Assembly: GCF_001468135.1 (NCBI RefSeq)
Contig: NZ_LNYU01000085.1
Span: 42,919 to 106,918 of the forward strand
From: Legionella santicrucis
GTDB taxonomy: Bacteria; Pseudomonadota; Gammaproteobacteria; Legionellales; Legionellaceae
Direction: 5' to 3'
Length of the DNA stretch: 64,000 nt
The notes below the pieces were generated by a model. It did no database searches and was not told the DNA's origin. It worked only from the letters and a program-made list of their open reading frames with translations. The translations under genes and the position numbers were made by a program. Each line of letters begins with the position of its first letter. Position 1 is the first letter of the stretch. Positions 1 to 8,563 of this stretch are shown piece after piece.

Positions 1-703
1 CTTCATTAGCAAGCACTACCGAAAAGCGCTTATAATTCACATCAATTCCATGATTTCTTTCATAAGCAATTAAATCGTCGGTCATGTATTTTTCAAGCGC
101 TTCGCCGAGTTGATCGACAAAAGTAATGTTTTGAGAGGCCTTCTGCTTTAGATCTTGAGATTCATGAATTTTTGTTTCAAAATTTAAAATAATTCGTTTT
201 GGCTGATGCAGATCATAATCGATTTCTTTTACTATCTCGCTATATTTTCCATTAGTATATACAGATATTATTTTACGCCAAAATAATAATCCATCCTTAT
301 TTTCGGGGAGAATAGAAACTTCCCAACGTCCAGGATAGGTGTTCCAAAGTTCATGAGCCACTAATTGGCCTATACCCTGCCTCTGAAATCGTGCAAGAAT
401 AAAAAATTCGCCGATATTCCAATTAACATCGGAAGAAGTAGCAACTTGATTCAAAAGCACAAAACCTGCCAACTCATCTAATATTTTGATTAAAAATGCT
501 TTTCTGTTCGCTTCTTCAAAATAATTTTTACAATCAAACGCGTCATAAAGTCCATCGGAAAGCACAGCCCAATCAGCGGAATCACGCCCACAATTTCGTG
601 ATAAATCATAAAAATAAAATTGGGTCATATTTCTAATTATTGGATAATCATTTAAACTAGCTGGAATTAATTGCGGTTTTATTGCCGCAGGATTGTCATG
701 CAT
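1..703 (-). CDS. GNAT family N-acetyltransferase (3' end outside window)
   Basis: The frame opens at an ATG at 703 on the minus strand, 4 bases after a GAGAG ribosome site, and stays open to base 1, so the C-terminus is missing. The first ~150 residues look like a GNAT acetyltransferase: an FYDLSR start, a central strand LAGFVLL, then the acetyl-CoA loop region FQRQGIGQLVAHEL (Q/R-x-x-G-x-G type), followed by WEVSILPEN and FWRK. Members transfer acetyl from acetyl-CoA to amines; the substrate cannot be told. Residues after ~165 (EIVKEIDYDLHQPKRI onward) form an extra C-terminal part that I do not recognise. Over 230 residues are visible, longer than a minimal GNAT domain of about 150. Confidence 0.75.
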   Translation of the reverse strand, partial: MHDNPAAIKPQLIPASLNDYPIIRNMTQFYFYDLSRNCGRDSADWAVLSDGLYDAFDCKNYFEEANRKAFLIKILDELAGFVLLNQVATSSDVNWNIGEFFILARFQRQGIGQLVAHELWNTYPGRWEVSILPENKDGLLFWRKIISVYTNGKYSEIVKEIDYDLHQPKRIILNFETKIHESQDLKQKASQNITFVDQLGEALEKYMTDDLIAYERNHGIDVNYKRFSVVLANE

Positions 704-840
704 AATCTCTCAAAACTCTGAATTACAAAATTTATTGTACCAAGCATAAATGACTTATTTAGCCACCACCTTAATCCAGCAATGAAAGCAAGGCAATACC
801 GCAGCAAAAAGCAGAAGGCGGAATTGATACGCGTGCTTTA

Positions 841-1590
841 TTAGGCACTCATGCCACCATCAACTGTCAGATTCGCGCCCGTAATATAAGATGCCTCTGG
901 CCCGGCAACGAATGCTACCATCGCAGCGATATCATCAACACTGCCATAACGGTTGAGAGCCGTGACAGCCTTTTGTGGCACTGCCCAATCACCCGTGGCT
1001 GGATTTAATTCTGTTTCAATTGGACCGGGCTGCACGTTATTGACCGTAATTCCGCGTGGTCCGATTTCCCTAGCTAATGCCTGAGTGAACATCTTAACGG
1101 CTCCCTTCGTCCCAGCGTAGGGCACCAAACCTGATATTGCGGCACGCTCACCGACAGCAGAACCGATCATAATAATGCGACCTCCCTCATTCATGTGCTT
1201 TAAGGCCGCGTGGGTTGTGGCAAAAACACCTCGAACGTTGACATCGATCACACGATCTATCTCTTCTAACGTGGACTCTTCAAATGGTTTCGAAATAGCC
1301 GTTCCGGCATTGTTCACAAGTATATCCAATCGTCCGAAGGTAGCAACGATTTTTTCGACTGCTCCTTGAATCGCTTTCGCATTAGCCGCATCAGCATTGA
1401 TGGCAATAGCTTTTCCGCCGCTATGCTCAATTTGCTCGACCACGGCTGAAGCCGCGCTCGCGTCCATTAAATATGTGATGGCTATTCGGGCTCCATTGGA
1501 AGCTAAACGCTTTGCTATAGCTGCGCCAATACCCCGCGATCCACCGGTAACGAGTGCCACTTTTCCCGCCAACTGATCATTCTTCAACAT
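841..1590 (-). CDS. SDR family NAD(P)-dependent oxidoreductase
   Basis: This 249-residue protein is a classical short-chain dehydrogenase/reductase. The cofactor motif TGGSRGIG lies near residues 15-22, the NNAG motif near 92-95, and the catalytic YxxxK is present as YAGTK, preceded by the serine in IMIGSAVG. The C-terminus TVDGGMSA is typical of FabG-like 3-oxoacyl reductase relatives. Substrate is unknown; many such stand-alone genes are annotated as FabG-like or glucose dehydrogenase-like. The gene is visibly richer in G+C than its surroundings (32 of 60 bases in 901-960), which suggests recent transfer. No operon partner is adjacent. Confidence 0.9.
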   Translation of the reverse strand: MLKNDQLAGKVALVTGGSRGIGAAIAKRLASNGARIAITYLMDASAASAVVEQIEHSGGKAIAINADAANAKAIQGAVEKIVATFGRLDILVNNAGTAISKPFEESTLEEIDRVIDVNVRGVFATTHAALKHMNEGGRIIMIGSAVGERAAISGLVPYAGTKGAVKMFTQALAREIGPRGITVNNVQPGPIETELNPATGDWAVPQKAVTALNRYGSVDDIAAMVAFVAGPEASYITGANLTVDGGMSA

Positions 1591-1990
1591 GACTGTTTCT
1601 CCATTTGATTCATTGCATTGTTTATCCGAAATGACATGTTTTTAATGCACTGAAAATTGCATAATATGTTCTCAGTAAATCTCACTGAGCCTTCATTTCC
1701 AATAAATTTTGAGAATGAAGTAAAATTTAAACCGATTTCATGCATTGTTATGGCGTTATATGGTTTAATCATTTATTTCTGTGACACAATAATATACTGA
1801 GCCGATTCAATGTCCTATTTTAACCGATAAGGGGGCATCCGAAAAGGAACTGCCATTAAGTTAAGAAATAACCGATTGATTTTTATGATTAAAAACATGT
1901 TTACTATTTCTTAATGATATTTGGAAGCAATTCCCATCCCAGTCTTATTAATTACTATTGAGAGCTTACTGTCTTCTCTGCTTTTTCATT
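1591..1990. other. intergenic, no gene seen
   Basis: About 400 bases between the SDR start and the antitoxin remnant. A 62-codon minus-strand frame at 1584-1772 overlaps the SDR start and has no recognisable motif. I see no RNA gene or repeat here. The SDR promoter must lie in this stretch on the minus strand. Confidence 0.5.
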
Positions 1991-2260
1991 TCAATGAGAT
2001 CTAATTTCAGCAATTCCATGAATTTCTACTGGAGCTCTATCAGGGAATTCAGCATTAATTTTAATGATCCCCCTATAGCTGAAATATATTTATTCAAAGT
2101 TGAAATTAACATATCAGAACGCTTTTCCAAACGAGAAATTCCATCTTGCTTCATATGCAAAATTTCACCAAGGTCTTCTTAAGTTTTCTCAAGTGCTAGA
2201 TGCATCTCGTAAAATCATTTCCTCAGCGATTAATTGATCGGCTCGGTTTTGAATAACCAT
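1991..2260 (-). pseudogene. decayed HigA-like XRE antitoxin
   Basis: Read on the minus strand from the ATG at 2260, three frames together give a typical ~85-residue XRE antitoxin that follows a HigB/RelE-type toxin. The pieces are ADQLIAEEMILR, then HLALEKT-stop-EDLGEIL, HMKQDGISRLEKRSD, LISTLNKYISAIGGSLKL, and NAEFPDRAPVEIHGIAEI. At least three lesions are visible: a frameshift near 2201-2206, a TAA at 2179-2181 where the family has Gln (TQED), and a frameshift near 2053-2064. The HTH and the usual IGGSL..FPDR C-terminus are clear, so the assignment is good although nothing functional can be made. No toxin gene is next to it: the upstream neighbour ends only 20 bases away. Confidence 0.75.
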
Positions 2261-2280
2261 TATTTTCGATGAGACTATGT

Positions 2281-3660
2281 TTAGATGATAATACAGTTGT
2301 CGAGATGATTATTACAAATCTCTTGGTGTATTTCTGTGCGCATCTTACCAATAAGTTCTTTTAATTCAGTGGTATTAAAATGCCGATGCTTTTGTCTGGC
2401 CCAATGCATGAAATTAAATGCTACCTTCAAGGCAGGAACATTTCCTTTTTCTTCTTTGATTTTTTTAATAGCCTCTGTCACTCGAGGGCCAGTGGCTTTA
2501 TTTTCGCGCACACCATATATTGACAATTCTGTTGGATAGCTTTTGCGGAAAAAAGATAAGGAAGGCTTGCTTCGATCATTAGATTCAACATGTGTTAAAG
2601 ATGGACTCCCTTCACTTATGTCTTCATGAAGCTTATGTTGTAAGGTAATTCTGGTTGCGTAGTGGCATGAGGCAGCAATAGCAGCATCTAATGCTTTTTG
2701 TGGGATATCATGGATTGTAATGTTATTGTTAGCAAAAATTTCCCTAACCGCAGGATCATTTAAAACATCTTGCATTTCAGCCAGACTATGATAGCCGCAT
2801 TTACAGGTAAAAGAAAAAAATGCTTGAATGATGTGATTAGTGTCATTTTCCAAATTAGGATCATTTTTATATTTTTCAATATAATTTGTCAAAACAGCCA
2901 CCAGCACAAAGGTTGTTCCTGATACAGAATTCACATAAGGTACTTGGGTATTTGTTTTTGAATATCCTCTTACTACTGAAGGATCAATTTCGAAAACATC
3001 TGCGACCTTATTGCACATTGCAGTGGTCAATAGCTCATCGACTGGCATGGGCGAAATCGATTTCACTATTCCTGGATTTTGACTTATGAGTCCCTCAGAT
3101 AATTTTCGCTTGGGGCCACGATCTTTAGAATTAGAAATACTGGTTTTCATGGAACGTAACTCACCCATTAATGTATTTATTTCATGAGTTTTTTCACCAA
3201 AATCCCTAACAAGCTTAATCACATCCTCAGCTTCATCAAGTGATTTTACTTGGGTTGATGGTGTAAATTGTCTGTTTTTTTCAATCATGAGAGAGGCGAG
3301 CTTTTCTATGCTGGAAAAGTAATTTGCATTTTGGATATTCCAAAGTTCTTGAGAAAGACGAGTATCAAAGTATCTTCTACTCCAATTCTTATGGGGATTA
3401 TCATGTTCGAAGGCGGTAGCTATTTTTTCACAAATTAGCGCAAATAGTTCCTCATTCTTTTCAAGTAAAGTTGGATTAATAAGTGATTCTATTAAATCAA
3501 ATGTGCGCTTATAATCATTTTGGGCAAAAGCTTGCTTTACTAAATTCAATTCTTGTGAATGCCCTAGCTCATGTTCAATGATGCGAATAGTAATTAAAAC
3601 AGAATCAGCAGAATCAACCGTGCTAGCTTTTAATGCTTCAATATATTTTTCTATGCTCAT
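2281..3660 (-). CDS. effector-like protein with C-terminal CaaX box
   Basis: This 459-residue protein matches no enzyme family I recognise. It is mostly helical and charged, has no signal peptide, and contains a hydrophobic stretch near residues 250-265 (TTFVLVAVLTNYI) and a Cys pair CKCGYH. Its last four residues are C-I-I-I, a CaaX prenylation box; several Legionella Dot/Icm effectors use such boxes to be lipidated by host enzymes. Residues ~380-450 (YPTELSIYGVRENKATGPRV and onward to the RHF motif) resemble the C-terminus of the OTU-like protein at 46692-48440. Together these suggest a translocated, membrane-anchored effector; this is inference. The ribosome site (AGGGAA) lies within a hairpin just upstream. 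Confidence 0.7.
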   Translation of the reverse strand: MSIEKYIEALKASTVDSADSVLITIRIIEHELGHSQELNLVKQAFAQNDYKRTFDLIESLINPTLLEKNEELFALICEKIATAFEHDNPHKNWSRRYFDTRLSQELWNIQNANYFSSIEKLASLMIEKNRQFTPSTQVKSLDEAEDVIKLVRDFGEKTHEINTLMGELRSMKTSISNSKDRGPKRKLSEGLISQNPGIVKSISPMPVDELLTTAMCNKVADVFEIDPSVVRGYSKTNTQVPYVNSVSGTTFVLVAVLTNYIEKYKNDPNLENDTNHIIQAFFSFTCKCGYHSLAEMQDVLNDPAVREIFANNNITIHDIPQKALDAAIAASCHYATRITLQHKLHEDISEGSPSLTHVESNDRSKPSLSFFRKSYPTELSIYGVRENKATGPRVTEAIKKIKEEKGNVPALKVAFNFMHWARQKHRHFNTTELKELIGKMRTEIHQEICNNHLDNCIII

Positions 3661-3666
3661 CTAAAC

Positions 3667-3692
3667 ATTCCCTAATGATCAATTAGGGGAAT
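3667..3692 (-). promoter_or_regulatory. 5' UTR hairpin covering the ribosome site of the CaaX gene
   Basis: An inverted repeat (ATTCCCTAAT / ATTAGGGGAAT, one bulge, loop GATCA) lies 7-32 bases upstream of the ATG at 3660. The purine-rich AGGGAA that would serve as ribosome site for that gene is in the stem, so the hairpin could limit translation. It could equally be a DNA operator. Confidence 0.35.
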
Positions 3693-3741
3693 ATTATATA
3701 GCCTAGATATTAAGAGCCCCTTAACGCAGTGCATTTAATAA

Positions 3742-4150
3742 TCGCTTTTTCTAGCTGGTTATGGTGCAGTACAAGCATTGCCAGGCCCTCTTTTTACTTT
3801 TGCAGTATTTTTAGGGGCGGTATCAACGAATATCCCCCATAGATGGCTTGGAGCAGTCATTGCATTAGTTGCTATCTTTTTGCCATCTTTTTTATTAATA
3901 ATCGGCACATTACCCTTATGGAAAAATCTACGACAACATCCATCGATGCAAAGAGCAATCCCTGGGATCAATGCTTCGGTTGTAGGACTATTATTAACTG
4001 CGTTTTATCAATCGGTTTGGTCAAGCGCTATTTTCTCATTATATGATTATTTATTAGCGATTACGGCTTTCCTTTTGCTGCAGTTTTGGCGAGCTCCAGC
4101 TTGGGTGTCTTACTTTTTGTGCAGTTATATCGCAAATTTGATATCAAACT
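3742..4150 (+). pseudogene. chromate transporter ChrA C-terminal remnant
   Basis: An open plus-strand frame without a proper start begins after a TAA at 3739 and reads AGYGAVQALPGPLFTFAVFL, then WLGAVIALVAIFLPSFLLI, ..IPGINASVVGLLLTAFYQSVW and ..LLLQFWRAP. These are the well-conserved motifs of the second half of ChrA-type chromate/sulfate transporters. The full protein has about 390-450 residues; only ~135 remain and the N-terminal half is missing, so this is a truncated relic. Its downstream end runs into the 3' end of the convergent effector-like gene, so the tail of the frame past about 4150 is not ChrA-like. Confidence 0.75.
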
Positions 4151-6486
4151 CAATTCAAACTCATTCCAACTTTAATAGGATCCATTATTTCTTTCATAGA
4201 ACTATTTTCTTCCAATTTAAGTCGAATTTCTCTAAAACTTAGGTGATTCGCATGATTAAATGCATCAATAACCCACTTAATGTTCTCAGGGTACTGATTT
4301 TCATGCGATTTACGAATTCTTTCTTGAATTGAAATAATCGACTCAGATATATTATCTTCATTTGTACAATCAATGGCATTTACTATATTGCGTATATCTT
4401 GAATGAGGCTTGGGACAGCATTATCTGTCCCCTTCATTAAATCATCATCATTTAATACAACACCCACCGCAAAAATATTCTCTTCTCTTTCATTCGTAGG
4501 TATCCTTATCACCCTATTTTTCACCTTAAACTTACTTGGCAATGCACTTTCTGTTACTAAACTCTTTTCTTGAGGGGGGATATTCGCATCAGGGGGCAAG
4601 GAATTTTTCAGTTCAGAGGGGCTATTCGTAACGGAAGGAGCACTCAATTTTGCTATATTATCTTTAATCTTTTGTAATCTACTTTCTAAATCATTAACAA
4701 CAGAGGAATCAAGATTTTTTTGTGCCTTATTCTGTTCATTGCTTCTCTCTTTTAGAGTCTTTAATGTTTCTAAACATCGTTCTAGAATAGCTAAATACTC
4801 TTCTGATTGAGATGAGATGATCTGGGTGTTGTTTTCCAGAACAGCAACTTGCTTAGTTATGTCAGCTAAAAGTTGTTTCATATTTATTTTCTCAGCTACT
4901 TCCTCCTTCTGATTTGGTAATTTAATAGTACTAAGTGATGCCAGCGTAACCGATGCCTGTTCGATTCTATCTTTTAGATCAGTATCAATTACACCTTTAA
5001 TTTGTTTACTCTGCTCTGAAAGATAATTAAATTGTGAGAACTCTCGAAACTTAGCAAGAGCCTCAGCTTCAGCGATACATGCCCTTGCTTCCTCAAGTGC
5101 CACTTCATTCTTAATCATCAATTTAATTATATTTATGCTCTCTTTAGCTATACCAGCTTCCGTAAAGTTAAAATCAGTCCACTCGCTCTCTTCAGGGAAT
5201 GCTCCATGAAATGGAGCATTAGATTCTTGTAAATGTAAAATGTATTCTTCTAATATAGGGATAATTTTTTGCTTGAGAAACACTTTGTATGCTTGAACCT
5301 GAGTACTCGGAGCCTCAAGAGCAAATAGCTCTTGTTTTTTTATTTGGATGTATATATTGAAAATGTGATTTAATTCCGTTTTTTTTCTCTTTACTAGTTC
5401 ACTTAACTCTTGCTCTAAAGTCTTCTTTAACTCACCTAGCTGAACAATTGACAGTTCCAGTTTTTCAAGAGGAGTCGGACCAACTTCTGGTTGCTCCTCT
5501 AGATTTTTTACTTTTTCTAATTGTTCGTTTAACAGGGCCAGCATTGGCAAAGCTGATGCTTTTTGTAATTCTGTCAGGGTGCTATTCACTTCAAGAGCAT
5601 AATCCATTGGTATAACAGACTCTCCACCGACTTGAAAACTTCTCATATGCTCCAAAAAATTTCTCGCATCATCCTGAGCTTCAGGTTTGTATAAATAGTG
5701 TCTAAATGAATCATTTTGCACTGCAGATAATTTTAGAGTATCGCGACGATTTTTAATTAAATCAATATATGAATTTCTACTAATTCCATTTTCCTCGGGT
5801 ATATAGAGCGCAACAAATCTTTCAATATATTCATCAGGCAAAAGACAAATTTTTAACATCGCTTGATTTATTTCCCCTCTAAATAGTTCATTTTTCGATA
5901 TAGTTGTGTGATTAAGAATTTTTGAGGTAGAAAAAGAGGTGCTTGTGCTTTTATCATCTAACCAATTATTTGCAGCAAAATCGCCCTTCCTTGGTAAAGT
6001 TGCAATTACTTCTGGTGTTAGGGCAAAATGAAGTCTTCCCTCTAAAACTGATGCAAGACATTGATCGCCATCTATCTTAATTACTCTATTGTCTTTGTCT
6101 AAGCCTATATTTCCATTTTTTAAGTCAACTTCTTGTAAAAAAACTGCTACTAGAATCGCCTGTCCTAAACCGGTATAAGTTCCATCTTCAAACCGCTTGC
6201 CTTCCCCATAAGGCAAAGATTTATAGGACTCTACCTTTTCTGAGCAGACAAAGTAGTCTTTTTCGTCTTTAGCAATACGTGTTTGTGGTTGGTGAGGAAT
6301 AAACAATCGAAACAATTCTTGTGCCAAAACCTCATGCCTAGCTATTATAGGATCATCAGCTATCTTAACTATCCAGTTACTGGAATGTCCAGGAAATGCC
6401 CCTTCTGTAAACATATGAGTAGCTGCATGGGCTTTTTGGGGGTTAGGACCTATAAATTGATTATAATCAAATATTGGTAGAGTCAT
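4150..6486 (-). CDS. effector-like protein: atypical kinase-like domain plus long coiled coil
   Basis: A 778-residue protein with no signal peptide. The N-terminal ~250 residues carry a pattern like atypical (lipid- or HipA-type) kinases: NWIVKI with Lys41, an acidic helix RHEVLAQELFRLF (residues 50-62), DLKNGNIGLD (Asp121, Lys123, Asn126) as a catalytic-loop candidate, and VIKIDGDQC (Asp139, Asp141) as a metal-binding loop candidate. Residues ~310-650 are strongly charged and heptad-like, predicted coiled coil. The C-terminus is rich in Glu and ends in small hydrophobic residues, as in many Dot/Icm substrates. A GGAG site precedes the ATG. Kinase activity is inference; the family is not one I can name. 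Confidence 0.65.
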   Translation of the reverse strand: MTLPIFDYNQFIGPNPQKAHAATHMFTEGAFPGHSSNWIVKIADDPIIARHEVLAQELFRLFIPHQPQTRIAKDEKDYFVCSEKVESYKSLPYGEGKRFEDGTYTGLGQAILVAVFLQEVDLKNGNIGLDKDNRVIKIDGDQCLASVLEGRLHFALTPEVIATLPRKGDFAANNWLDDKSTSTSFSTSKILNHTTISKNELFRGEINQAMLKICLLPDEYIERFVALYIPEENGISRNSYIDLIKNRRDTLKLSAVQNDSFRHYLYKPEAQDDARNFLEHMRSFQVGGESVIPMDYALEVNSTLTELQKASALPMLALLNEQLEKVKNLEEQPEVGPTPLEKLELSIVQLGELKKTLEQELSELVKRKKTELNHIFNIYIQIKKQELFALEAPSTQVQAYKVFLKQKIIPILEEYILHLQESNAPFHGAFPEESEWTDFNFTEAGIAKESINIIKLMIKNEVALEEARACIAEAEALAKFREFSQFNYLSEQSKQIKGVIDTDLKDRIEQASVTLASLSTIKLPNQKEEVAEKINMKQLLADITKQVAVLENNTQIISSQSEEYLAILERCLETLKTLKERSNEQNKAQKNLDSSVVNDLESRLQKIKDNIAKLSAPSVTNSPSELKNSLPPDANIPPQEKSLVTESALPSKFKVKNRVIRIPTNEREENIFAVGVVLNDDDLMKGTDNAVPSLIQDIRNIVNAIDCTNEDNISESIISIQERIRKSHENQYPENIKWVIDAFNHANHLSFREIRLKLEENSSMKEIMDPIKVGMSLN

Positions 6487-6575
6487 AAGAATGTATCTCC
6501 AAATATATTATTTAAGTATAGGAGAAGCCAGAGATATGTTGCCAAACCGATTACTGATAGTATAACGTCGTTATT

Positions 6576-7412
6576 TCATCCAATACTTAAGGACGCCTTG
6601 ATAATTTGAATTATTTTTTTACTCACAGGATTTTTATGTTTTTCAGGTCTATAGACTAAACAAATTTCATCGTGAAATACCGGAGCATCTTTTAATTTTT
6701 TAAGATGAGCATATTGAGATGCAACTCTTGAAGGTAAAAAACCGTATCCAAGGCCTAATGACGTTAATTTAGCAACAACCTCAAGGTTTGCCGAGTTAAG
6801 TACACCATTAAAAATTATTTTCTTACCTAATTTTTTAAGTATGTATTGTGATTGGGCGAGGTTTTGATCATAAATCAGCTTATCTTGAGCATTCTGAGCA
6901 TAAAAGACGGTGACTTCATCTTCACGTAACTTGTTAATAACAAGATCAGGATGTTTTATAGGGTTAACAACGATCCCAAAATCAGCCTCCCAACTAATAA
7001 TTTTTTCAGTCATCTCTCTAGAAAGACCATGAATAAAATTAAAATTAAGCTTTGGAAAGTTAACCTGAAGTTGTGGCATAAAGTATTCAAGCGTATGAAG
7101 AGCAACTGATGGATGAATCGCAATAGTGTAGTTTGCCTGAATAAGACCTGATTCAGAATTAGCTAGGTTTTGAGCCTGCTCCCATTCATATAACAAGCGA
7201 TAAGAACGTCGCTTAAACTCCTCTCCAAGCTTCGTTAGCTGGATACCCGTTTTAAGACGAATGAGAAGCTGCCCACCCAGTTTATTCTCTAATCTTTTCA
7301 CAGCATAACTGAGCGCAGGTTGAGATATTCCTATAATTTCCGAAGCCCTTGTTATGTTAAGGGTTTCACTAACAATTATAAAATATTTTATGTCATCTAA
7401 TAGTAAAGCCAT
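6576..7412 (-). CDS. LysR-type transcriptional regulator
   Basis: The 278-residue product has the LysR winged HTH at its N-terminus (ITRASEIIGISQPALSYAVKRLE, residues ~19-41, followed by LIRLKTGIQLTKLGEEF) and the periplasmic-binding-protein-like effector domain after residue ~90. It is slightly shorter than the usual ~300. It is transcribed away from the isocyanide cluster, with 82 bases between the two start codons, the classic arrangement for a LysR protein that controls the divergent operon and itself. A palindrome at 7432-7454 in this gap is a good candidate binding site. The inducer is unknown. Confidence 0.9.
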   Translation of the reverse strand: MALLLDDIKYFIIVSETLNITRASEIIGISQPALSYAVKRLENKLGGQLLIRLKTGIQLTKLGEEFKRRSYRLLYEWEQAQNLANSESGLIQANYTIAIHPSVALHTLEYFMPQLQVNFPKLNFNFIHGLSREMTEKIISWEADFGIVVNPIKHPDLVINKLREDEVTVFYAQNAQDKLIYDQNLAQSQYILKKLGKKIIFNGVLNSANLEVVAKLTSLGLGYGFLPSRVASQYAHLKKLKDAPVFHDEICLVYRPEKHKNPVSKKIIQIIKASLSIG

Positions 7413-7431
7413 AAATAAATTTTATCACAGC

Positions 7432-7454
7432 AAATAAAATAAGTCATTTTATTT
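7432..7454. promoter_or_regulatory. candidate LysR operator palindrome
   Basis: A perfect 9-base inverted repeat, AAATAAAAT - AAGTC - ATTTTATTT, centred at 7443 between the divergent LysR gene and the isocyanide synthase gene. It fits the T-N11-A dyad style of LysR boxes. The AT-rich composition means chance symmetry is possible. Confidence 0.5.
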
Positions 7455-7494
7455 ATCTCATGAAAATAAGTAATCTAAATTCAGGAGAGAAAAT

Positions 7495-8538
7495 ATGAAA
7501 AATAAAACATTAAATTTAAATACAATTCAGAATCATTCGATTAACAATTTTGAACTTAGAAAATCATTAGATAGCGACTCTATGATGGAAACGGCTAAAA
7601 AAATATTAGCCGAGTTTATGATTTTCCGTCGTGTTCCAAAGTCTATTGATACATGTAGCGATATAAATTGCCAAAAGTGTTCTTTACCACATTTACCCAA
7701 AATAATCTCAGCAGTAAGAAAAAATGAACCAGTGACTTTTGTATTGCCAGCTTTCCCTGGAAAGTCTCCAAACCTCGAAAAAGTACTTAGTCATTTTCCT
7801 GATCATGCTGAAAAAATTGCGCTTAATTTTCTTGGAAATCTTTGTCAAAAAATTAAAAAATTTTATCAACCTGGAATTAAAATCATTCTGTGCTCCGATG
7901 GAAGAGTATTTAGTGATGTGGTAGGAATGAAAGAAAGTAATGTGACCGATTACCAAGTTGAATTAGATAAACTAATACAGGAAATGTCCCTACCAGATCT
8001 ATCAACATTTAATCTTGATGACTTTTATAGGGGACTTAACTTTATCCAAATGCGTGACGAACTCATGAAAAGTTATGGACAATCATTAGATTTTCTTCAA
8101 TATAAGATTCGTAATGGTGCAAAATCTACAGCAAGTCCAGATGAACAAGAATCAAATCGTATGTACTGTGGCATCACTCGCTTTTTATTTGAAGACTCCA
8201 AATTTCCAGGCCAAACTAAAAGTCGTACGGCTATCCAAAAAGAATCCCGTTCCAAAGCATACGAGGTCATAAGAAGAAGTAATGCCTGGAGCCAATTAAT
8301 TGCAGAGCATTTTCCTGGGGCTGTTCGACTGTCTATTCACCCGCAAACTTGTGGTGCAAAAAAATTAGGGATCCGTTTAATTGGAAATGAAAGCTGGATG
8401 ACTCCATGGCATGGGGTTGTCATTGAAAGCAGGAAAGGTTATATCTTGCTAAAACGTTCAGAAGCTGAAGCCTTAGGTGCCCAATTAATTTATGCAACTG
8501 ATGGACGTCCAAGCCATTATAAACTAATTGCAGATTAA
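7495..8538 (+). CDS. PvcA/IsnA-type isocyanide synthase (DIT1/PvcA family)
   Basis: This 347-residue protein belongs to the DIT1/PvcA family, which converts the amino group of an amino acid (Tyr or Trp in known cases) into an isonitrile using ribulose-5-phosphate. Family landmarks include FVLPAFPGKSPN (residues ~83-94), ILCSDGRVFSDVVG (~129-142), the C-terminal RLSIHPQT, LGIRL and MTPWHGVV. The AFPxKSPN and SIHPQ-(x)n-TPWH blocks are the most diagnostic. An AGGAGAG ribosome site precedes the ATG. It is the first gene of a co-directional four-gene set; the next gene is PvcB-like, matching the isnA-isnB pair known from isonitrile pathways. A paralogue lies at 28903-29949. Confidence 0.9.
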   Translation: MKNKTLNLNTIQNHSINNFELRKSLDSDSMMETAKKILAEFMIFRRVPKSIDTCSDINCQKCSLPHLPKIISAVRKNEPVTFVLPAFPGKSPNLEKVLSHFPDHAEKIALNFLGNLCQKIKKFYQPGIKIILCSDGRVFSDVVGMKESNVTDYQVELDKLIQEMSLPDLSTFNLDDFYRGLNFIQMRDELMKSYGQSLDFLQYKIRNGAKSTASPDEQESNRMYCGITRFLFEDSKFPGQTKSRTAIQKESRSKAYEVIRRSNAWSQLIAEHFPGAVRLSIHPQTCGAKKLGIRLIGNESWMTPWHGVVIESRKGYILLKRSEAEALGAQLIYATDGRPSHYKLIAD

Positions 8539-8563
8539 TGCTTATCGATAGAAAGGATATAGT

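Noticed and set aside
1584-1772. 62-codon minus-strand frame before the SDR gene
   Set aside because: It overlaps the SDR start, has no recognisable motif and looks like translated intergenic DNA.
1958-2182. 74-codon plus-strand frame
   Set aside because: It is the complement of the decayed antitoxin, whose family motifs are on the minus strand.
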